Assembly (NCBI GenBank): GCA_001839685.1
Contig: MLAK01000871.1
Location: 1 to 64,000, forward strand
Length of the DNA: 64,000 bases
Direction: 5' to 3'
From: Tritrichomonas foetus
Taxonomy: Eukaryota > Parabasalia > Tritrichomonadida > Tritrichomonadidae
A program made the translations under genes and the position numbers. Position 1 is the stretch's first letter. The number at the start of each line of letters is the position of its first letter. Positions 1 through 10,777 of the stretch are shown here, in pieces. The notes under the pieces were generated by a model. It did not search any database. It was not told where the DNA came from and saw only the letters and a list, made by a program, of their open reading frames with translations.

Positions 1-454
1 AATTTATATTTGGGATCCAGACACAATAAATATTGTAATTTGAGCACTCGAAACAAGATTATTGTCCTTTTTCTTTCAAATATATGTTTTAGACCATCAC
101 ACTACAGCTGAGGTTATAAATACTATTGAGCTCAATAATGAAAAAATATTTAATATAATAAAATCCATTATTCGAATGTAAACTCTCATTTCCAAAATCG
201 TAATATTAAAAATTAGCAATAGTTGTCAATTACAAAAGAGAAATAATATTGTTAAAAATTCACACCCGAAAAACGTCAGAGCTTCTATTGTCCTTTTTTT
301 AACCAGATCTCGTTTGTGATTTGATCGGGACTTATTATGTATGATTCCTTGAAAAGAATTTTCCCAAAATAAATTAAACGTTCACTAATTTTTCCAAATA
401 TACCTAAATAAACCTATCAAAGTATGACGGTTTTATGTCCGTTATCAGATCCAA
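1..454. other. intergenic, left edge
   Basis: AT-rich sequence with no convincing coding frame. A TCAGAT element at 445-450, just before the kinesin ATG, is the likely transcription initiator. Confidence 0.6.
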
Positions 455-2434
455 ATGACAGAGTCTCGAACTGTATACGTTCGAGTTAAGCCTACAAACG
501 AAATTGCAGAAGATTTTATCAAACTTGGTGAAGATGGACAAAGCGTTACAGTCAAATCGCTCAAAAAGCCAAAACGCTCATTTTTAAAACATCAAATTTC
601 TTCGTATTCATTTCAATTCGCTTCAATTCTTCAGAACGCCGACCAACAATCAATGTTCAATCTAACCACCAAGCCAGCCATCGATAATGCGCTTTCTGGC
701 GTCCCATCATGCATCATCTGCAATGGCGGCCCGGAAAGTGGAAAAACGTTTACATTGAATGGTCCTGATAACGACTATCCAAGCCGCGGCCTCATTCCAA
801 GAGCTATCGCATACATATTTCAGAGATTGGCCACACAGCCAGAACTTGGAGTGACCGTTCGATGCTCATTTACTGAATTTTTGAACGAACAACTTTTTGA
901 TATACTCAACGCATTCAACGGACAGCCTCCAAAAGAATTGAAAATTGTCGAATCGAAAAACGGCAGAATTTCCGTCAAAAACTTATTCGCGCCAGTTATT
1001 TCAGATGAGCAGACAGGATTAGAACGGCTTTTTATGGGAAATGCTTACCGCGCTTTAAATTATAATATTCATCAACAAACGACCAGTGTTTTCACAATTT
1101 GGTTCGATTCAGATGTTCCTCAGCCTACTACCGAAAAGCCGCTTCACACAAAAATCCACTTCGTCGATATGGCGTCGCCCGTTAAATTCGAAACATCGAA
1201 TCGAGAAAGCGAAGAATTTCATAGACAAGCTTCAATCAATCGCACAATGACAGTTTTAGAAAGAGTTTTAATTGCAACAGAACATATTCCATATCGGTCA
1301 TGTCCGTTAACTCACTTTTTGAAAGACTCATTACCGCATCGATGTATTATTGCGCATGTTGCTTTTGATTCGCCTTCACTTCCCGCCACACTTGGTACAT
1401 TGAAATTTGCCGCGCGTGTCCAAGGTGAAACATCCGACGATATACTGAATTTGAAGGAGCATAAAGAAAGCCAAATAAGGCGACTCCAAAAGGAAATTGA
1501 TGACGTTCGTTCGCAACTTCGTGTTCGAAATCCACAACTTCCATTTTGTGAACCAGATCGACAAGAAAAACAGGCGCTTGCAGAAACGGTTACTTCTTAT
1601 CTTTCCGACGCTCTTCAACAATTTCCAGTTAGGTCCCTCTACGAAATCAGAGCAGCACTCGCTTTAATGAAAGAACAATATCGAGCTCAAAAAGTGACAG
1701 TAGAAGAGCAATTGAGAGAAAAATACGTTTTTACAGTCAAACCGCCAGAAGTCTCACAAACTTCAAATATTTCAGAATCCCAAAGATCGCCACTTCCGCC
1801 CGAAGATGGAATCGCCTTCTTCCCTCTCGTCCCATCCAATGAGGAAATGTGGCTCATGTACAAGAATTTAGATGGAAGCGAGCTCGATCAAGAAATTAAC
1901 GAAAAGAAAGGTGAAGTATCAGAACTCAAGAAGAAGAAACGAGAAGTTGCGCTTGTAGTAAACGGTCTAAAGAGTCAAATCGATGACTTGAAATCAAATC
2001 TTGACGAAAAAGAGAAAAATCGATTACCTCCAATTGACGGCGTTCTTGTCATTGATGAAGAAGAGCTCCAGATTAGACAAAGTTTGAGGGACGTTAAGCT
2101 TCAGTATAAAGACGCATATGCACAATTTTGCGAAATTCAAGAAAATGAGAAAAGCATCCTTTTGGAAATTGATGATAAAGAAAGTCAACTCAAGCAGAAC
2201 TTTACGGCATGGATGGAAGAAAGGCAGAAACAAGCGGTTGCTGCAACAGAGGAAGAAGAAGATAATGAAGAGCTCCTCGACAAGGAGGAAAGGCGGGAAA
2301 AACGCGAATATCAGAAAATCATCGACCAGGACCCAAAGGCAGGCCCCTACTTCTTCGCGACAAAGAAGGTGCAGAAGATACTCGAGAGAGAATTCCGCGC
2401 AAATGGCACGAGGAGACAACCTGTTACTGAATAA
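455..2434 (+). CDS. kinesin-9-like motor protein (KIF6/KIF9 type)
   Basis: 659 aa. Residues 1-325 form a kinesin motor domain. The P-loop GGPESGKT (91-98) fits GxxxxGKT, and YPSRGLIPRA (108-117) and LKFAAR (316-321) are kinesin landmarks. The rest is coiled coil. A C-terminal block, 'VLVIDEEELQIRQSLRDVK' followed by a conserved Trp, resembles the C-terminal region of kinesin-9 proteins, which act in flagella and cilia. Switch I (normally NxxSSRSH) reads NIHQQTTSV (204-212) and switch II (DLAGSE) reads VDMASP (237-242), so the catalytic Ser/Arg and Gly are lost. Nucleotide-dependent motility is therefore doubtful. The ATG at 455 follows a TCAGAT initiator by about 10 bases. The family call is firm for kinesin and fairly good for kinesin-9. 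Confidence 0.88.
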   Translation: MTESRTVYVRVKPTNEIAEDFIKLGEDGQSVTVKSLKKPKRSFLKHQISSYSFQFASILQNADQQSMFNLTTKPAIDNALSGVPSCIICNGGPESGKTFTLNGPDNDYPSRGLIPRAIAYIFQRLATQPELGVTVRCSFTEFLNEQLFDILNAFNGQPPKELKIVESKNGRISVKNLFAPVISDEQTGLERLFMGNAYRALNYNIHQQTTSVFTIWFDSDVPQPTTEKPLHTKIHFVDMASPVKFETSNRESEEFHRQASINRTMTVLERVLIATEHIPYRSCPLTHFLKDSLPHRCIIAHVAFDSPSLPATLGTLKFAARVQGETSDDILNLKEHKESQIRRLQKEIDDVRSQLRVRNPQLPFCEPDRQEKQALAETVTSYLSDALQQFPVRSLYEIRAALALMKEQYRAQKVTVEEQLREKYVFTVKPPEVSQTSNISESQRSPLPPEDGIAFFPLVPSNEEMWLMYKNLDGSELDQEINEKKGEVSELKKKKREVALVVNGLKSQIDDLKSNLDEKEKNRLPPIDGVLVIDEEELQIRQSLRDVKLQYKDAYAQFCEIQENEKSILLEIDDKESQLKQNFTAWMEERQKQAVAATEEEEDNEELLDKEERREKREYQKIIDQDPKAGPYFFATKKVQKILEREFRANGTRRQPVTE

Positions 2435-2930
2435 GTATATTTCATTTATTTTTTAAACTTTATCATATAATTCAATTCTGTTATGTGAATTATTATTTTC
2501 GGCCATTCGTGAAAATTTGCATTCTTAAGTATGTAAATTATTGTGAATGTGGTTTGATCTCTGGATTGAATGACAAATTCGAATTTTATTTTTATATAGT
2601 GTATTGGGATAGATTGAAGTAAAAACATTAGTAAAATTATAGTAAAATCATTAGTACAATTGAGAGAATGTTTCACTACACATGTATGACGAAATGTCAT
2701 ATTTTTTGTTTTTTTAACACTGGTCAATTTGGTGGTTAATTGTCCATTAACCGTTGGATCAATTACGATTGCCACCCAAAAAAAAAAAAAGATCAGAGAA
2801 ACAAATGTTGTATTAGTTCTCCCAAATGAAAAGAAAATATTAATATTGTTTCAATTTCCATTTTTGCCAATATTTTTCGAGAAAAAACAATCTTGAAATT
2901 GATGACACAATTATATTTTACTTACAAAAT
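2435..2930. other. intergenic between convergent genes
   Basis: Shared 3' region of the kinesin and Myb genes. It is AT-rich with an A12 run near 2778; no gene seen. Confidence 0.6.
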
Positions 2931-3815
2931 TTAATCAAAGTGGTCTAAAGAATACTTCAATGGGTCTTGAAAATGTATGAGTCCTTCTTTGTTAAAACTC
3001 ACCCTATCTTCTAATTTTTCAATCGCTTCATTCGGCCAAGCATTAAAAAATGATCTTGGTGATTTTTTGAAAGGCGAATCTATTTGAAGAATATTTTGAA
3101 TTACATTCTCTGTATATTTTTGATGCGAAATAACACATTTTTCATTATTCTTTTGGTCTTTTTTGTCATTGCATCCTTTTGGATTCCCTTTTTGATTTCC
3201 CTTTGAATTTGTATGATTGTTGGGGCTTTCTTTCGTTGTGGCAATATGAACGGTCTGTTTCAGTTCATTACTCCATCTGTTTTTGCAACTTTGATCAGAT
3301 CGCCCTGGAATAAAAGATGATATTTTAATCCATGAATTTCCGTATATTTTATGTAAATTAATTAAGAGCTGATCTTCCTCAGGAGTCCATGGAAAATGAC
3401 TTTTTATTGGCTGCAAATAATTATGCCATCGTTCTCGAATTTGCTTTTGCGTCCTTGTTGGAAGAAGTTTCTGAAGTTTCGACCAATTATTTGTCCCATT
3501 TTCTTTCACAAAACTTTTGATCACAAAATCTTCGTCACTTGTCCATTTATTATTTTGAATGATTTCCTCCCACTTTATCTGAATTTCATCGGTCGAGCGA
3601 GATGGAAAGTATTTATGGATGTCTTTCACTTTTAAATTTTTCGTTCCAGTAATCGAAAGTAAAAAATCTTCTTCTGATTGGTTCCACTCATTCTGGCTGC
3701 ATGACTCGCTTGAAAGAGTGGGAAGTTGCTCGTCAAACACTGAAATTTCAAGCATGATAGAATAAATTTTAAACGTACATAGAAAATCTGAAGAATCATC
3801 TTTTGAATTCTTCAT
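2931..3815 (-). CDS. three-repeat Myb-like DNA-binding protein
   Basis: 294 aa from the ATG at 3815. Three tandem Myb/SANT repeats lie at about residues 44-82, 91-134 and 143-183, each with the expected Trp spacing (for example WTSDEDF...W...RW and WTPEEDQLL...W...NRW). The first repeat is the most degenerate. Repeats 2 and 3 should bind DNA as in R2R3 Myb factors. Trichomonads use Myb proteins as transcription regulators. The tail is rich in Asn, Lys and Ser and probably unstructured. The frame is open back to a GTG at 3833, but the ATG at 3815 lies about 27 bases after a TCACTTTTT initiator (3842-3834). A later in-frame ATG at 3755 would keep all repeats. Confidence 0.9.
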   Translation of the reverse strand: MKNSKDDSSDFLCTFKIYSIMLEISVFDEQLPTLSSESCSQNEWNQSEEDFLLSITGTKNLKVKDIHKYFPSRSTDEIQIKWEEIIQNNKWTSDEDFVIKSFVKENGTNNWSKLQKLLPTRTQKQIRERWHNYLQPIKSHFPWTPEEDQLLINLHKIYGNSWIKISSFIPGRSDQSCKNRWSNELKQTVHIATTKESPNNHTNSKGNQKGNPKGCNDKKDQKNNEKCVISHQKYTENVIQNILQIDSPFKKSPRSFFNAWPNEAIEKLEDRVSFNKEGLIHFQDPLKYSLDHFD

Positions 3816-3833
3816 TTTTTGAATAGTACTCAC

Positions 3834-4403
3834 AAAAAGTGAATTTTTATCTCAATGGATTCTTTCTTTTTTTTCTCAATCTTGTGAACAACAGTTGAGA
3901 AAATGTTAATATGAAGAATGTTTTTCCTCTAATTAATAAGTTCTGTCATTTTTTACTATTGAAAGCATTCCATAGAAACATTTTCAATTGTTATCTTCTA
4001 TGGACTTGATATTGTAACACTTTAATTCATCACATTAGGATATTAAATAAATTTCTATGAATCTCTGAATAACATTTGACGAACATTTCGGATTTTTTCC
4101 ATCATCATCAAATATTTCCTGTAAATTTTTTAAAATTACTTTTTCAATCATTCAATCACTATTATTCCAATTAACTGGCATATTTTATGTTTTCAAAGTC
4201 ATTCTCATTTTTTCCCCATCAATATTAAAATTGACAAATCATTTTTTTGGCCTTCATTTGCAAATGTCATTGGATAATCTTAATTCCAGACAATTTGATG
4301 AAAAAAATAAAACAGAAAAGAACCAAAATCTTAATTTATTTATAAAATAAATATTATACATTTACATAAAGTGATAGAAAAACGAGAAACTCATGGAAAA
4401 AAA
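3834..4403. other. intergenic
   Basis: Lies between the Myb start and the 3' end of the Rab gene. AT-rich, with no coding signal beyond the Myb initiator at 3834-3842. Confidence 0.6.
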
Positions 4404-4973
4404 TCAGCAGCATCCTTTTGGCTTCTCTTCATTCTCTTCAAGTTTTTTAGTTTTCGGTTTTGTCGAAGCAATATCTGCATCAGATGCCAATTCGGCAGCT
4501 TTTGTGAAAAGCTCAACAATTCCTTCGCCTGTTTTTGCCGAAGTCTCAATATACGCTTTGGCGCCGTGCCTCATTGCGTGCTGCTCTCCCGCGTCCTTGC
4601 TGATTACGCGATGGTCAATATCATCGATTTTGTTCCCGCAGATGATGAGCTGCATCCTCTGTGGAGCTTTTTCAGCGAGCTCGTTCGACCACTGTTCCAT
4701 TGCTTCGTAACTGGCTTGATTTGTGACATCAAAACATAAAACGGCGACATCTGCGGATCTGTAGTACATCGGGGCAAGCGCGCGATATTTTTCTTGTCCA
4801 GCTGTATCCCAGATTTGCATCGTAACTGTGCCTTGTGGAGTCGTCATGACATGAGTTTGAAACGCGGCACCAATTGTGGCCGGATTGGTAGATTTGAATG
4901 ATCCACTTGTTAAACGAGAAATAATGCAGGTCTTTCCAACTTGTGTATCGCCAACAAAAACAACTTTGATCAT
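4404..4973 (-). CDS. Rab GTPase, Rab5/21/22-like
   Basis: 189 aa, the normal Rab length. All G motifs are intact: GDTQVGKT (8-15), switch I Thr in NPATIGAAF (30-38), WDTAGQE (55-61), GNKID (113-117) and ETSAK (143-147). The C-terminal GCC provides two cysteines for geranylgeranylation, so the protein should be membrane-anchored and regulate vesicle traffic. The ATIGAAF effector region resembles the endosomal Rab5/Rab22 branch. This is inference, as no phylogeny was run. The ATG follows a TCAGAT initiator by about 12 bases. Codon use is more GC-rich than the neighbours, as in well-expressed genes. Confidence 0.96.
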   Translation of the reverse strand: MIKVVFVGDTQVGKTCIISRLTSGSFKSTNPATIGAAFQTHVMTTPQGTVTMQIWDTAGQEKYRALAPMYYRSADVAVLCFDVTNQASYEAMEQWSNELAEKAPQRMQLIICGNKIDDIDHRVISKDAGEQHAMRHGAKAYIETSAKTGEGIVELFTKAAELASDADIASTKPKTKKLEENEEKPKGCC

Positions 4974-5647
4974 AGTATCGATCTGAAGATTCTTACCCGA
5001 TTTCGATGAAATCTTTCTGAATTATTCTATAAACTATTGAAATAATTTACATGAATATAAACTTTTTGATAACCTGTTATTTAGCAATTATTGATTTATT
5101 ATCTTCCATCAAGTGTCACAGACTTGGAGACTGTCTGATTTAAGGTCAGGGAATAATATTCGAACTAAATAATTACTTTTCAACGAAAAAAACAACAACG
5201 TAAAATTTATAATTAAATCCAATTCAATATAACGAATGAAAATTGTGTTCATTTTTATGTGCTTAATAGACTTTTTGAGTGTTAAATCATGCCTATTTAT
5301 CAAATGCTATTTTATTTATGGATAATGGAAAAAATTCGAAATACTTTTCTGTATTCAATAATTGAAGCAATTTGATAGAAAATAATTGACAGTATTTTGC
5401 TTTTTTTAGCCGTATTTCCGTATTTTTCCTTATAAAATTGTCTTATAATTTGAGAAGTTATTAGATATTTCCTTTATTTATGATAATAATAGTTTGAAAT
5501 TTTCTTTAAGCTTACAAACGCTCAATTTACTATCACTTCCAATCATCTTTCATATAAATCAGTCAAATATTTTTCTATATATCTGACCATATAAACTTTT
5601 AAAGAGGTAAAGTGTTTCAACTTTTTGATAAAAGATTTTAGTTTTGT
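4974..5647. other. intergenic
   Basis: AT-rich spacer between divergently transcribed genes. No RNA gene or repeat recognised. Confidence 0.55.
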
Positions 5648-5650
5648 GTG

Positions 5651-6271
5651 ATGATTTGGATTTTTGCAATACACTCTTTATCAGTATCAGCTACAGATTG
5701 TTTCTCTACAAACAGTAGGTTATGGAAGCTCAATGGTAATTATTCTACAGTAAATGATCATATTTCATTTAATTCCGAAAATGATGATAATTGGATTGAT
5801 TATATTTCAAACAGATATCGGAAAAAATGGATGGTTTCCTTCTGTGGAGAAATTGAAGACTCGTATTTATTATTCAAAAGTCTTGAAGGTGATGACACAG
5901 AAAAGTTAAATGATACCAAAATCGAAATTAAAAAAGATGGCAAAAAATTGAATTTTAAACTATATCAAAATTCAGAAGTAATAGCTGAAGAAAAAGTTTC
6001 AAAGTCATCTACTCTTCATTCATTCTGTTTTAATGTAATTTCTGGAAGAGGGTATTTTGGCATGTTTGGAATGAACAATAATCATAAAAAAGAAGGTGAA
6101 CAAATTTTTGTTAAAGAAATTTCCATTCCTCGAAAACACACAACAACATACTATTCCAGGAAACCTTCAAATCTGACCAGATTTTGTGTTGGTGATTTCT
6201 TTGGTGACCAGAGAATTTCTGCTCGTCCTGATGATGATAAATGGGATTCACACATAAATGATTTCCTCTGA
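5651..6271 (+). CDS. predicted secreted protein, unknown function
   Basis: 206 aa from the ATG at 5651 (a GTG lies just before). Residues 1-14 (MIWIFAIHSLSVSA) form a hydrophobic signal peptide with a plausible cleavage before TDC. The mature part has three cysteines, several Asn-linked glycosylation sequons and alternating beta-strand-like segments, which suggests an extracellular or vacuolar beta-rich fold. No family recognised. The protein ends abruptly after an Asp-rich stretch, so it may be a truncated copy of a longer surface protein. Confidence 0.6.
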   Translation: MIWIFAIHSLSVSATDCFSTNSRLWKLNGNYSTVNDHISFNSENDDNWIDYISNRYRKKWMVSFCGEIEDSYLLFKSLEGDDTEKLNDTKIEIKKDGKKLNFKLYQNSEVIAEEKVSKSSTLHSFCFNVISGRGYFGMFGMNNNHKKEGEQIFVKEISIPRKHTTTYYSRKPSNLTRFCVGDFFGDQRISARPDDDKWDSHINDFL

Positions 6272-6765
6272 TCATAATTTTCATTATGACCGTAATCAAA
6301 TAAATAGAAATTGTTTGAATTCTATCTTACCTTTTTAAACTGATTATGAAATCAATTTTATACAAATTAATTGTATTATGTTGGATGAATATATCATTTG
6401 ACCCAATAAATTTAAAATGTTCATCCAGTATAGTTCAGAAATTGGAGACTTTTCAACATTTCGATTTTATTCATTTTTTTATAATTTTAAATAACCATCT
6501 CCGTATTATTTATATAATAAAAAAGCTTCCGAGTAAAAGCTGGCTTTTAATTATGAAATATATAACTAAGTAAGTTTCATGAGCTTAATCATTATAATTT
6601 ATGGATGATAAATCATTTCAAGTAAAAATCAAATGTCAAGTCTTTGTCTTTTTCAAAAATGAATTATTAGACAATTTCGAGAAATAACATCATTTCAATA
6701 TTAAAAGAAAAAAATTTAATTTATCATAAAATAGCTATCTTTATATAAAAATATATATACAAACA
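6272..6765. other. intergenic
   Basis: AT-rich. A 75-codon frame at 6346-6573 (+) is open, but its composition looks non-coding and I do not call it. Confidence 0.5.
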
Positions 6766-8412
6766 TTACGAAATATTACATTTAGACTGATCACTATCAC
6801 GAATAATTTGAGCACATTTAAAGAAACCAAAACATGAAGCGAGATCTGCTGCTGTATTTTGATTCTTATCTTGGATAGAAATATCAATTCCAGGAACATT
6901 AACTAATGATTGAACTATTGATGTGTAATTAGATGCAGCAGCATAATGTAAAGCGGTATATTTATTATCATCAATTTCATTCACTAAAATATTTTGACAT
7001 GATATTAATGCCTTAACAACTTTGATATATCCAAGCTTTGAAGCTAATATTAATGGTGTACTACCATCTTCAGTTTTAGCATTTAGTTCTATGTGTTTAT
7101 GTGAGATTAACATAAAAACTGCATCCAATTGACCATTCCCTGCAGCGTAGTGTAGTGGTGTCCAATTCCGCTTATCTTTAATATTTACATCTATTCCTTT
7201 CTCTAAGCAAACAATCATTAAATGAATATTATTTGAAGCAGCAGATTGATGAAGAACTGAAGCGAAAGTCGGATCAATTTGATCAATTTTAAACCTTTCG
7301 GTTTCCATCAACCTTTTAAAAGCATCATATTTTATAAAAAGTGCCGCAATTTGTGGAGTTGCTGAAAAATCACAATTTGTGTATTCAAAAATTTGCATGA
7401 CATCAATATTTCCTCCAGCAACGCCAAACATAGCAGTTGTCCTATTAAGTGTATCTTTTAAAGATAAATCTGCTTTCATTTGGACAAGTTCTGCAACACA
7501 TTGAACTGACCCATGAAATGCTGCAAATTGAATCAAAGTTGGTGAATATTTTAGAAATGAATTTTTTTCATAAACAGTTGTTATAATTCGTTGATTTACA
7601 TCAAATCCTTCATTTTTGGCAAACTTTTTGAGATCTTCTGCTCGATCTTCTTTAAGTATAGCTTCAATAGTATCACAATATTCAGAGCTTTCATTATTTT
7701 CTTTCATTATTTCGTTTTTATCATTAATATTTGGCAATGAATAATAAAGTAACTCTGTTGCTTTTTTCAATAATTTCCAATTATTGCTTTTGAGTTCTGG
7801 AAATTTCAATAGAAAATCTACAAGTTCATTAGATAGACTGTTTTCTTTTTGTTGTTCTAAGAGTTTATCATACATCAATTGATAGAGAAATGGATTTTCA
7901 TTTTCAATAATTGGTGCAAACCATGCAAACGCATATTTCCATGGAATAAACTGATGAGAATAAGTTTTATAGTATAACTCAATTGAATCTACGAGTTGTT
8001 TAGGAGAAACAACTTCGAGTTTTACACATTCATTGATGAAAGCAAATTTACTAGTTGCAGGTAATCGTGTTGATGGAAAAGGATTACCAATCAACTGCGG
8101 AATTTTGGAAAAACAGTTTTTGTCCGAAGCTAAAGAGAAAAGTCCTTTTAAGAATTTTGCATACAAATGTATTGATGAAGGCCTAGTTTTAACGATGACT
8201 AATATATTATCTATTATTTGCTCAACCCTTTCAACTGTATCCGCGAATATCGAGTTGGAAAAATACTCAATCGCTGTCTGAAGTTGGTGTTCTGTAAGTG
8301 TTATAAGATGCTCTTGAAGGTCGCAAACAAAAAGTAATTCAGAAAGAGCTGCTTGATTGAAGTTATCACTAAAATCATTCATAAAATTTTCTTTTAAAAT
8401 TGAATGAAACAT
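6766..8412 (-). CDS. ankyrin-repeat protein
   Basis: 548 aa from the ATG at 8412. The first ~280 residues are helical without repeats, a layout common to the large trichomonad ankyrin family. About seven ankyrin repeats fill the C-terminal half, with consensus pieces such as WTPLHYAAGNGQLDAV, GSTPLILASKLGY and YTALHYAAASNY. Ankyrin stacks bind proteins; the partner is unknown. The frame is open seven codons further upstream with no ATG. A TCATTGAAA initiator lies about 35 bases before the chosen ATG. Confidence 0.92.
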   Translation of the reverse strand: MFHSILKENFMNDFSDNFNQAALSELLFVCDLQEHLITLTEHQLQTAIEYFSNSIFADTVERVEQIIDNILVIVKTRPSSIHLYAKFLKGLFSLASDKNCFSKIPQLIGNPFPSTRLPATSKFAFINECVKLEVVSPKQLVDSIELYYKTYSHQFIPWKYAFAWFAPIIENENPFLYQLMYDKLLEQQKENSLSNELVDFLLKFPELKSNNWKLLKKATELLYYSLPNINDKNEIMKENNESSEYCDTIEAILKEDRAEDLKKFAKNEGFDVNQRIITTVYEKNSFLKYSPTLIQFAAFHGSVQCVAELVQMKADLSLKDTLNRTTAMFGVAGGNIDVMQIFEYTNCDFSATPQIAALFIKYDAFKRLMETERFKIDQIDPTFASVLHQSAASNNIHLMIVCLEKGIDVNIKDKRNWTPLHYAAGNGQLDAVFMLISHKHIELNAKTEDGSTPLILASKLGYIKVVKALISCQNILVNEIDDNKYTALHYAAASNYTSIVQSLVNVPGIDISIQDKNQNTAADLASCFGFFKCAQIIRDSDQSKCNIS

Positions 8413-9212
8413 TAACGATAAATTGGCTATCAATCACAGAAATTTTCAATGACCTAACGGTAACGTAATGGGTGAAACCCATGGATATTGGGGAATCTGG
8501 GACAATGATGGCAGACCTTAAAAATAGTGGTAAGTTCCATCTCTTTTTCATCATTGCCAGGAAAGTCCCACACTTTTCTACCGTGAATTGAAATTGAATA
8601 GTTTCACTTCACCAATATGGCAAAATAGTAGCGATTTTAACAAAATTTCTCTCAGACATTCACTTTTAGGTTTGAAGAGTTTTAATACGTAATATAATAT
8701 TATACATAAAAAGGTCTTATTAAAGCAGCCAATGGCTCTTTATTGCGAGATGAATAATATATCACCAGATATTAGCGAATTGATATATTTTAGAATTCTA
8801 TCCATGAAGATTTACCTTATTAAAGTAAGTGAAGAATCGTTTAAATTGTTGATTGAAACATAACCTTTTGTTGTTACCGACCTTTTCTATTACCTTATTT
8901 CTGATATCACAAAAATAGCTTGTGATTTAACAGTTAAAAGCGGAAAAGCTCCAAAAGAAATATATTCTTGCTATTGTTTTCACATTTGGTGTCACAGAAG
9001 TTGTGGAAATGAAAAAAATTTTTTCTGTTAAAGGCAAAAATTCATAATGTAATAAATTTATATAAAATGATCCATAAAAAACAGTTTGTGATGATTCATT
9101 TTCTGCTATATATTTCGAAATGAATTGATTTCGCCAAATTCAAGGAATACACACCTTCTCTTATATACATCATGAGTTATTCTAATTGAATATGAGTTCG
9201 AAATAGTGATGA
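8413..9212. other. intergenic, edge of mobile-DNA region
   Basis: No coding frame. Contains a small perfect hairpin (ATGGGT-GAA-ACCCAT, about 8468-8482) and a loose, imperfect inverted repeat around 8505-8575. These may be remains of a transposon end. Confidence 0.4.
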
Positions 9213-10253
9213 TTAAAAATACTCAAAAAACTCATCTTCATAAATATAATCTGTATCATCCATATCATCTGTGCTAGAAGTCTCATTTTCGCATTTACTT
9301 ATCCTAGGGAAACCAGGAATGTTCCATGCTGATTTATATGCATGACTGCTTACTATAGCATGAATTTTTTGAATGTTCGTGTAGCTAAAGCTTTAATCCA
9401 AATTGAATTCTCTTCAATTGCTTTTCTCCGTGAAATATTCCACACTTTTTTCATTTTGGCCTTAATAATACCAAAGATCTTTCTATCTAATGGCTGAAAG
9501 GAACCAGTACCATTGGTGGGGACAAAAATGAGATCGATTTGCAAACTCTGTGCAAGTTCTCTGACAATTGAGTCTTTATACATGCCATAGACATCAAACA
9601 GCAAGGCTCATTATTGACTTGTTCTGATAACCATTTGAGGTATTGACACATAAATTCACTGGCTGCTCAACCTGTTTCACTTTTCATGATTTTGATATCA
9701 TCTTCATAATTCCACTCCGAATTGCATTTCGGAGTTTTCTTGATTACTTTTCGTGAGAATCATTGGTTCAAGTATTGTTTCCCCAAAGTTAATTGTTGAT
9801 AAACGTGTAAAGCCACTTTTTTCATCTTCATTAATAAAAGAGGGAACGTTTTCTGCTCCTTTCCTGCCAATTACTTTGGAAGGTGGGCAATACACATGAA
9901 CAAAAGTTTAATCCATATTGAAGAATCTTTCTGGATTATAATCTTGAGCTGCATTTGTTAATTAATCTATAAAGATGTCAATAAACTTTAGATCCACTTC
10001 TTCCATTTCACTGGGTTTGTAAGATCTCATCGATAGGCCGTATTTGTCAAGTAATCTGAAAGCCTAAGAATTTGCTAAATTGAATAATCAATTGATCTTC
10101 ATTTGGTAGCGTTGTTACCCCCAGTGTTTCATATGGAGTGTAGTTAGTGTCTTTTTCCCATTTTGGTCTCCATTTTTTGAGCGTTTGATATTTTTTATTT
10201 GCATCATGTGAAACTTGTTTAAGCGCCCCATATGGTAATTCCTTCATTTTCAA
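9213..10253 (-). pseudogene. pogo/Tc1-type DDE transposase pseudogene
   Basis: A decayed cut-and-paste transposase reads in broken frames on the minus strand. An N-terminal part (10253-10050) is followed by 'DYNPERFFNMD-stop-TFVHVY', where an in-frame TAA replaces the Glu expected after the first catalytic Asp (NMDET in relatives). Then come the GRKGAENV and GFTRLSTINFG blocks, 'ETG-stop-AASEF' (TGA where Trp is expected), LLFDVYGMYKD (second catalytic Asp) and FVPTNGTGSFQPLD (the QPLD signature of pogo-like DDE enzymes). The acidic tail ends at 9213. There are at least three stops and three frameshifts, one at an A run near 9370. The element is inactive. Confidence 0.8.
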
Positions 10254-10777
10254 GTATTCTCATATGGGAGATACTCCATTGAGGAATCAGTCATCCATAC
10301 ACGATGGTTTTTGACCAGTTTCCAACTTCAACAACTAATTCACCAATGAGTTTAGTATGTGAAAAAACTTGAACAACAATAAAACACTGCTTCGAAAAAT
10401 GTTCCATTAAATCTATATCAAGCATTAGAAAAAATATTTAATTAATTAAAATGACAACAGCAACAACCAAACTATCAACCAATTAATAATATTCAATATC
10501 AACAACTACAATTACAATATGAACAAATTCAACACAGTATGAACAAATTTAAAATCAATATTAAGAAAAATTAGGTAGACTAGAAGGATACAAATTCATA
10601 ATTTGTCAATTGCCAAAAGCATTGCTATCCAACAACGATGATTAAAAGATTTTATTAAAAGTAAATAAACATGCCATCAATATTAGTTAATGTCTCGTTA
10701 TCGATATATTTATTCGGAAATGATGTATCTTTAAATAAATTGTGCCAAGATACATTTTCAGCTATTTAGATATATTG
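10254..10777. other. mobile-DNA debris, Gln/Asn-coding-like stretch
   Basis: Around 10440-10560 the plus strand has CAA/AAC-rich sequence that would encode Gln/Asn-rich peptide, but stops interrupt every frame. No intact gene. Confidence 0.4.

Noticed and set aside
6346..6573. 75-codon plus-strand frame after the secreted-protein gene
   Set aside because: Ile/Leu/Lys-rich composition expected of AT-rich noise; no initiator, no motif.
8505..8575. Loose inverted repeat sharing TGGGAC and GGCA blocks
   Set aside because: Too imperfect to define an element; no second end or duplication seen.
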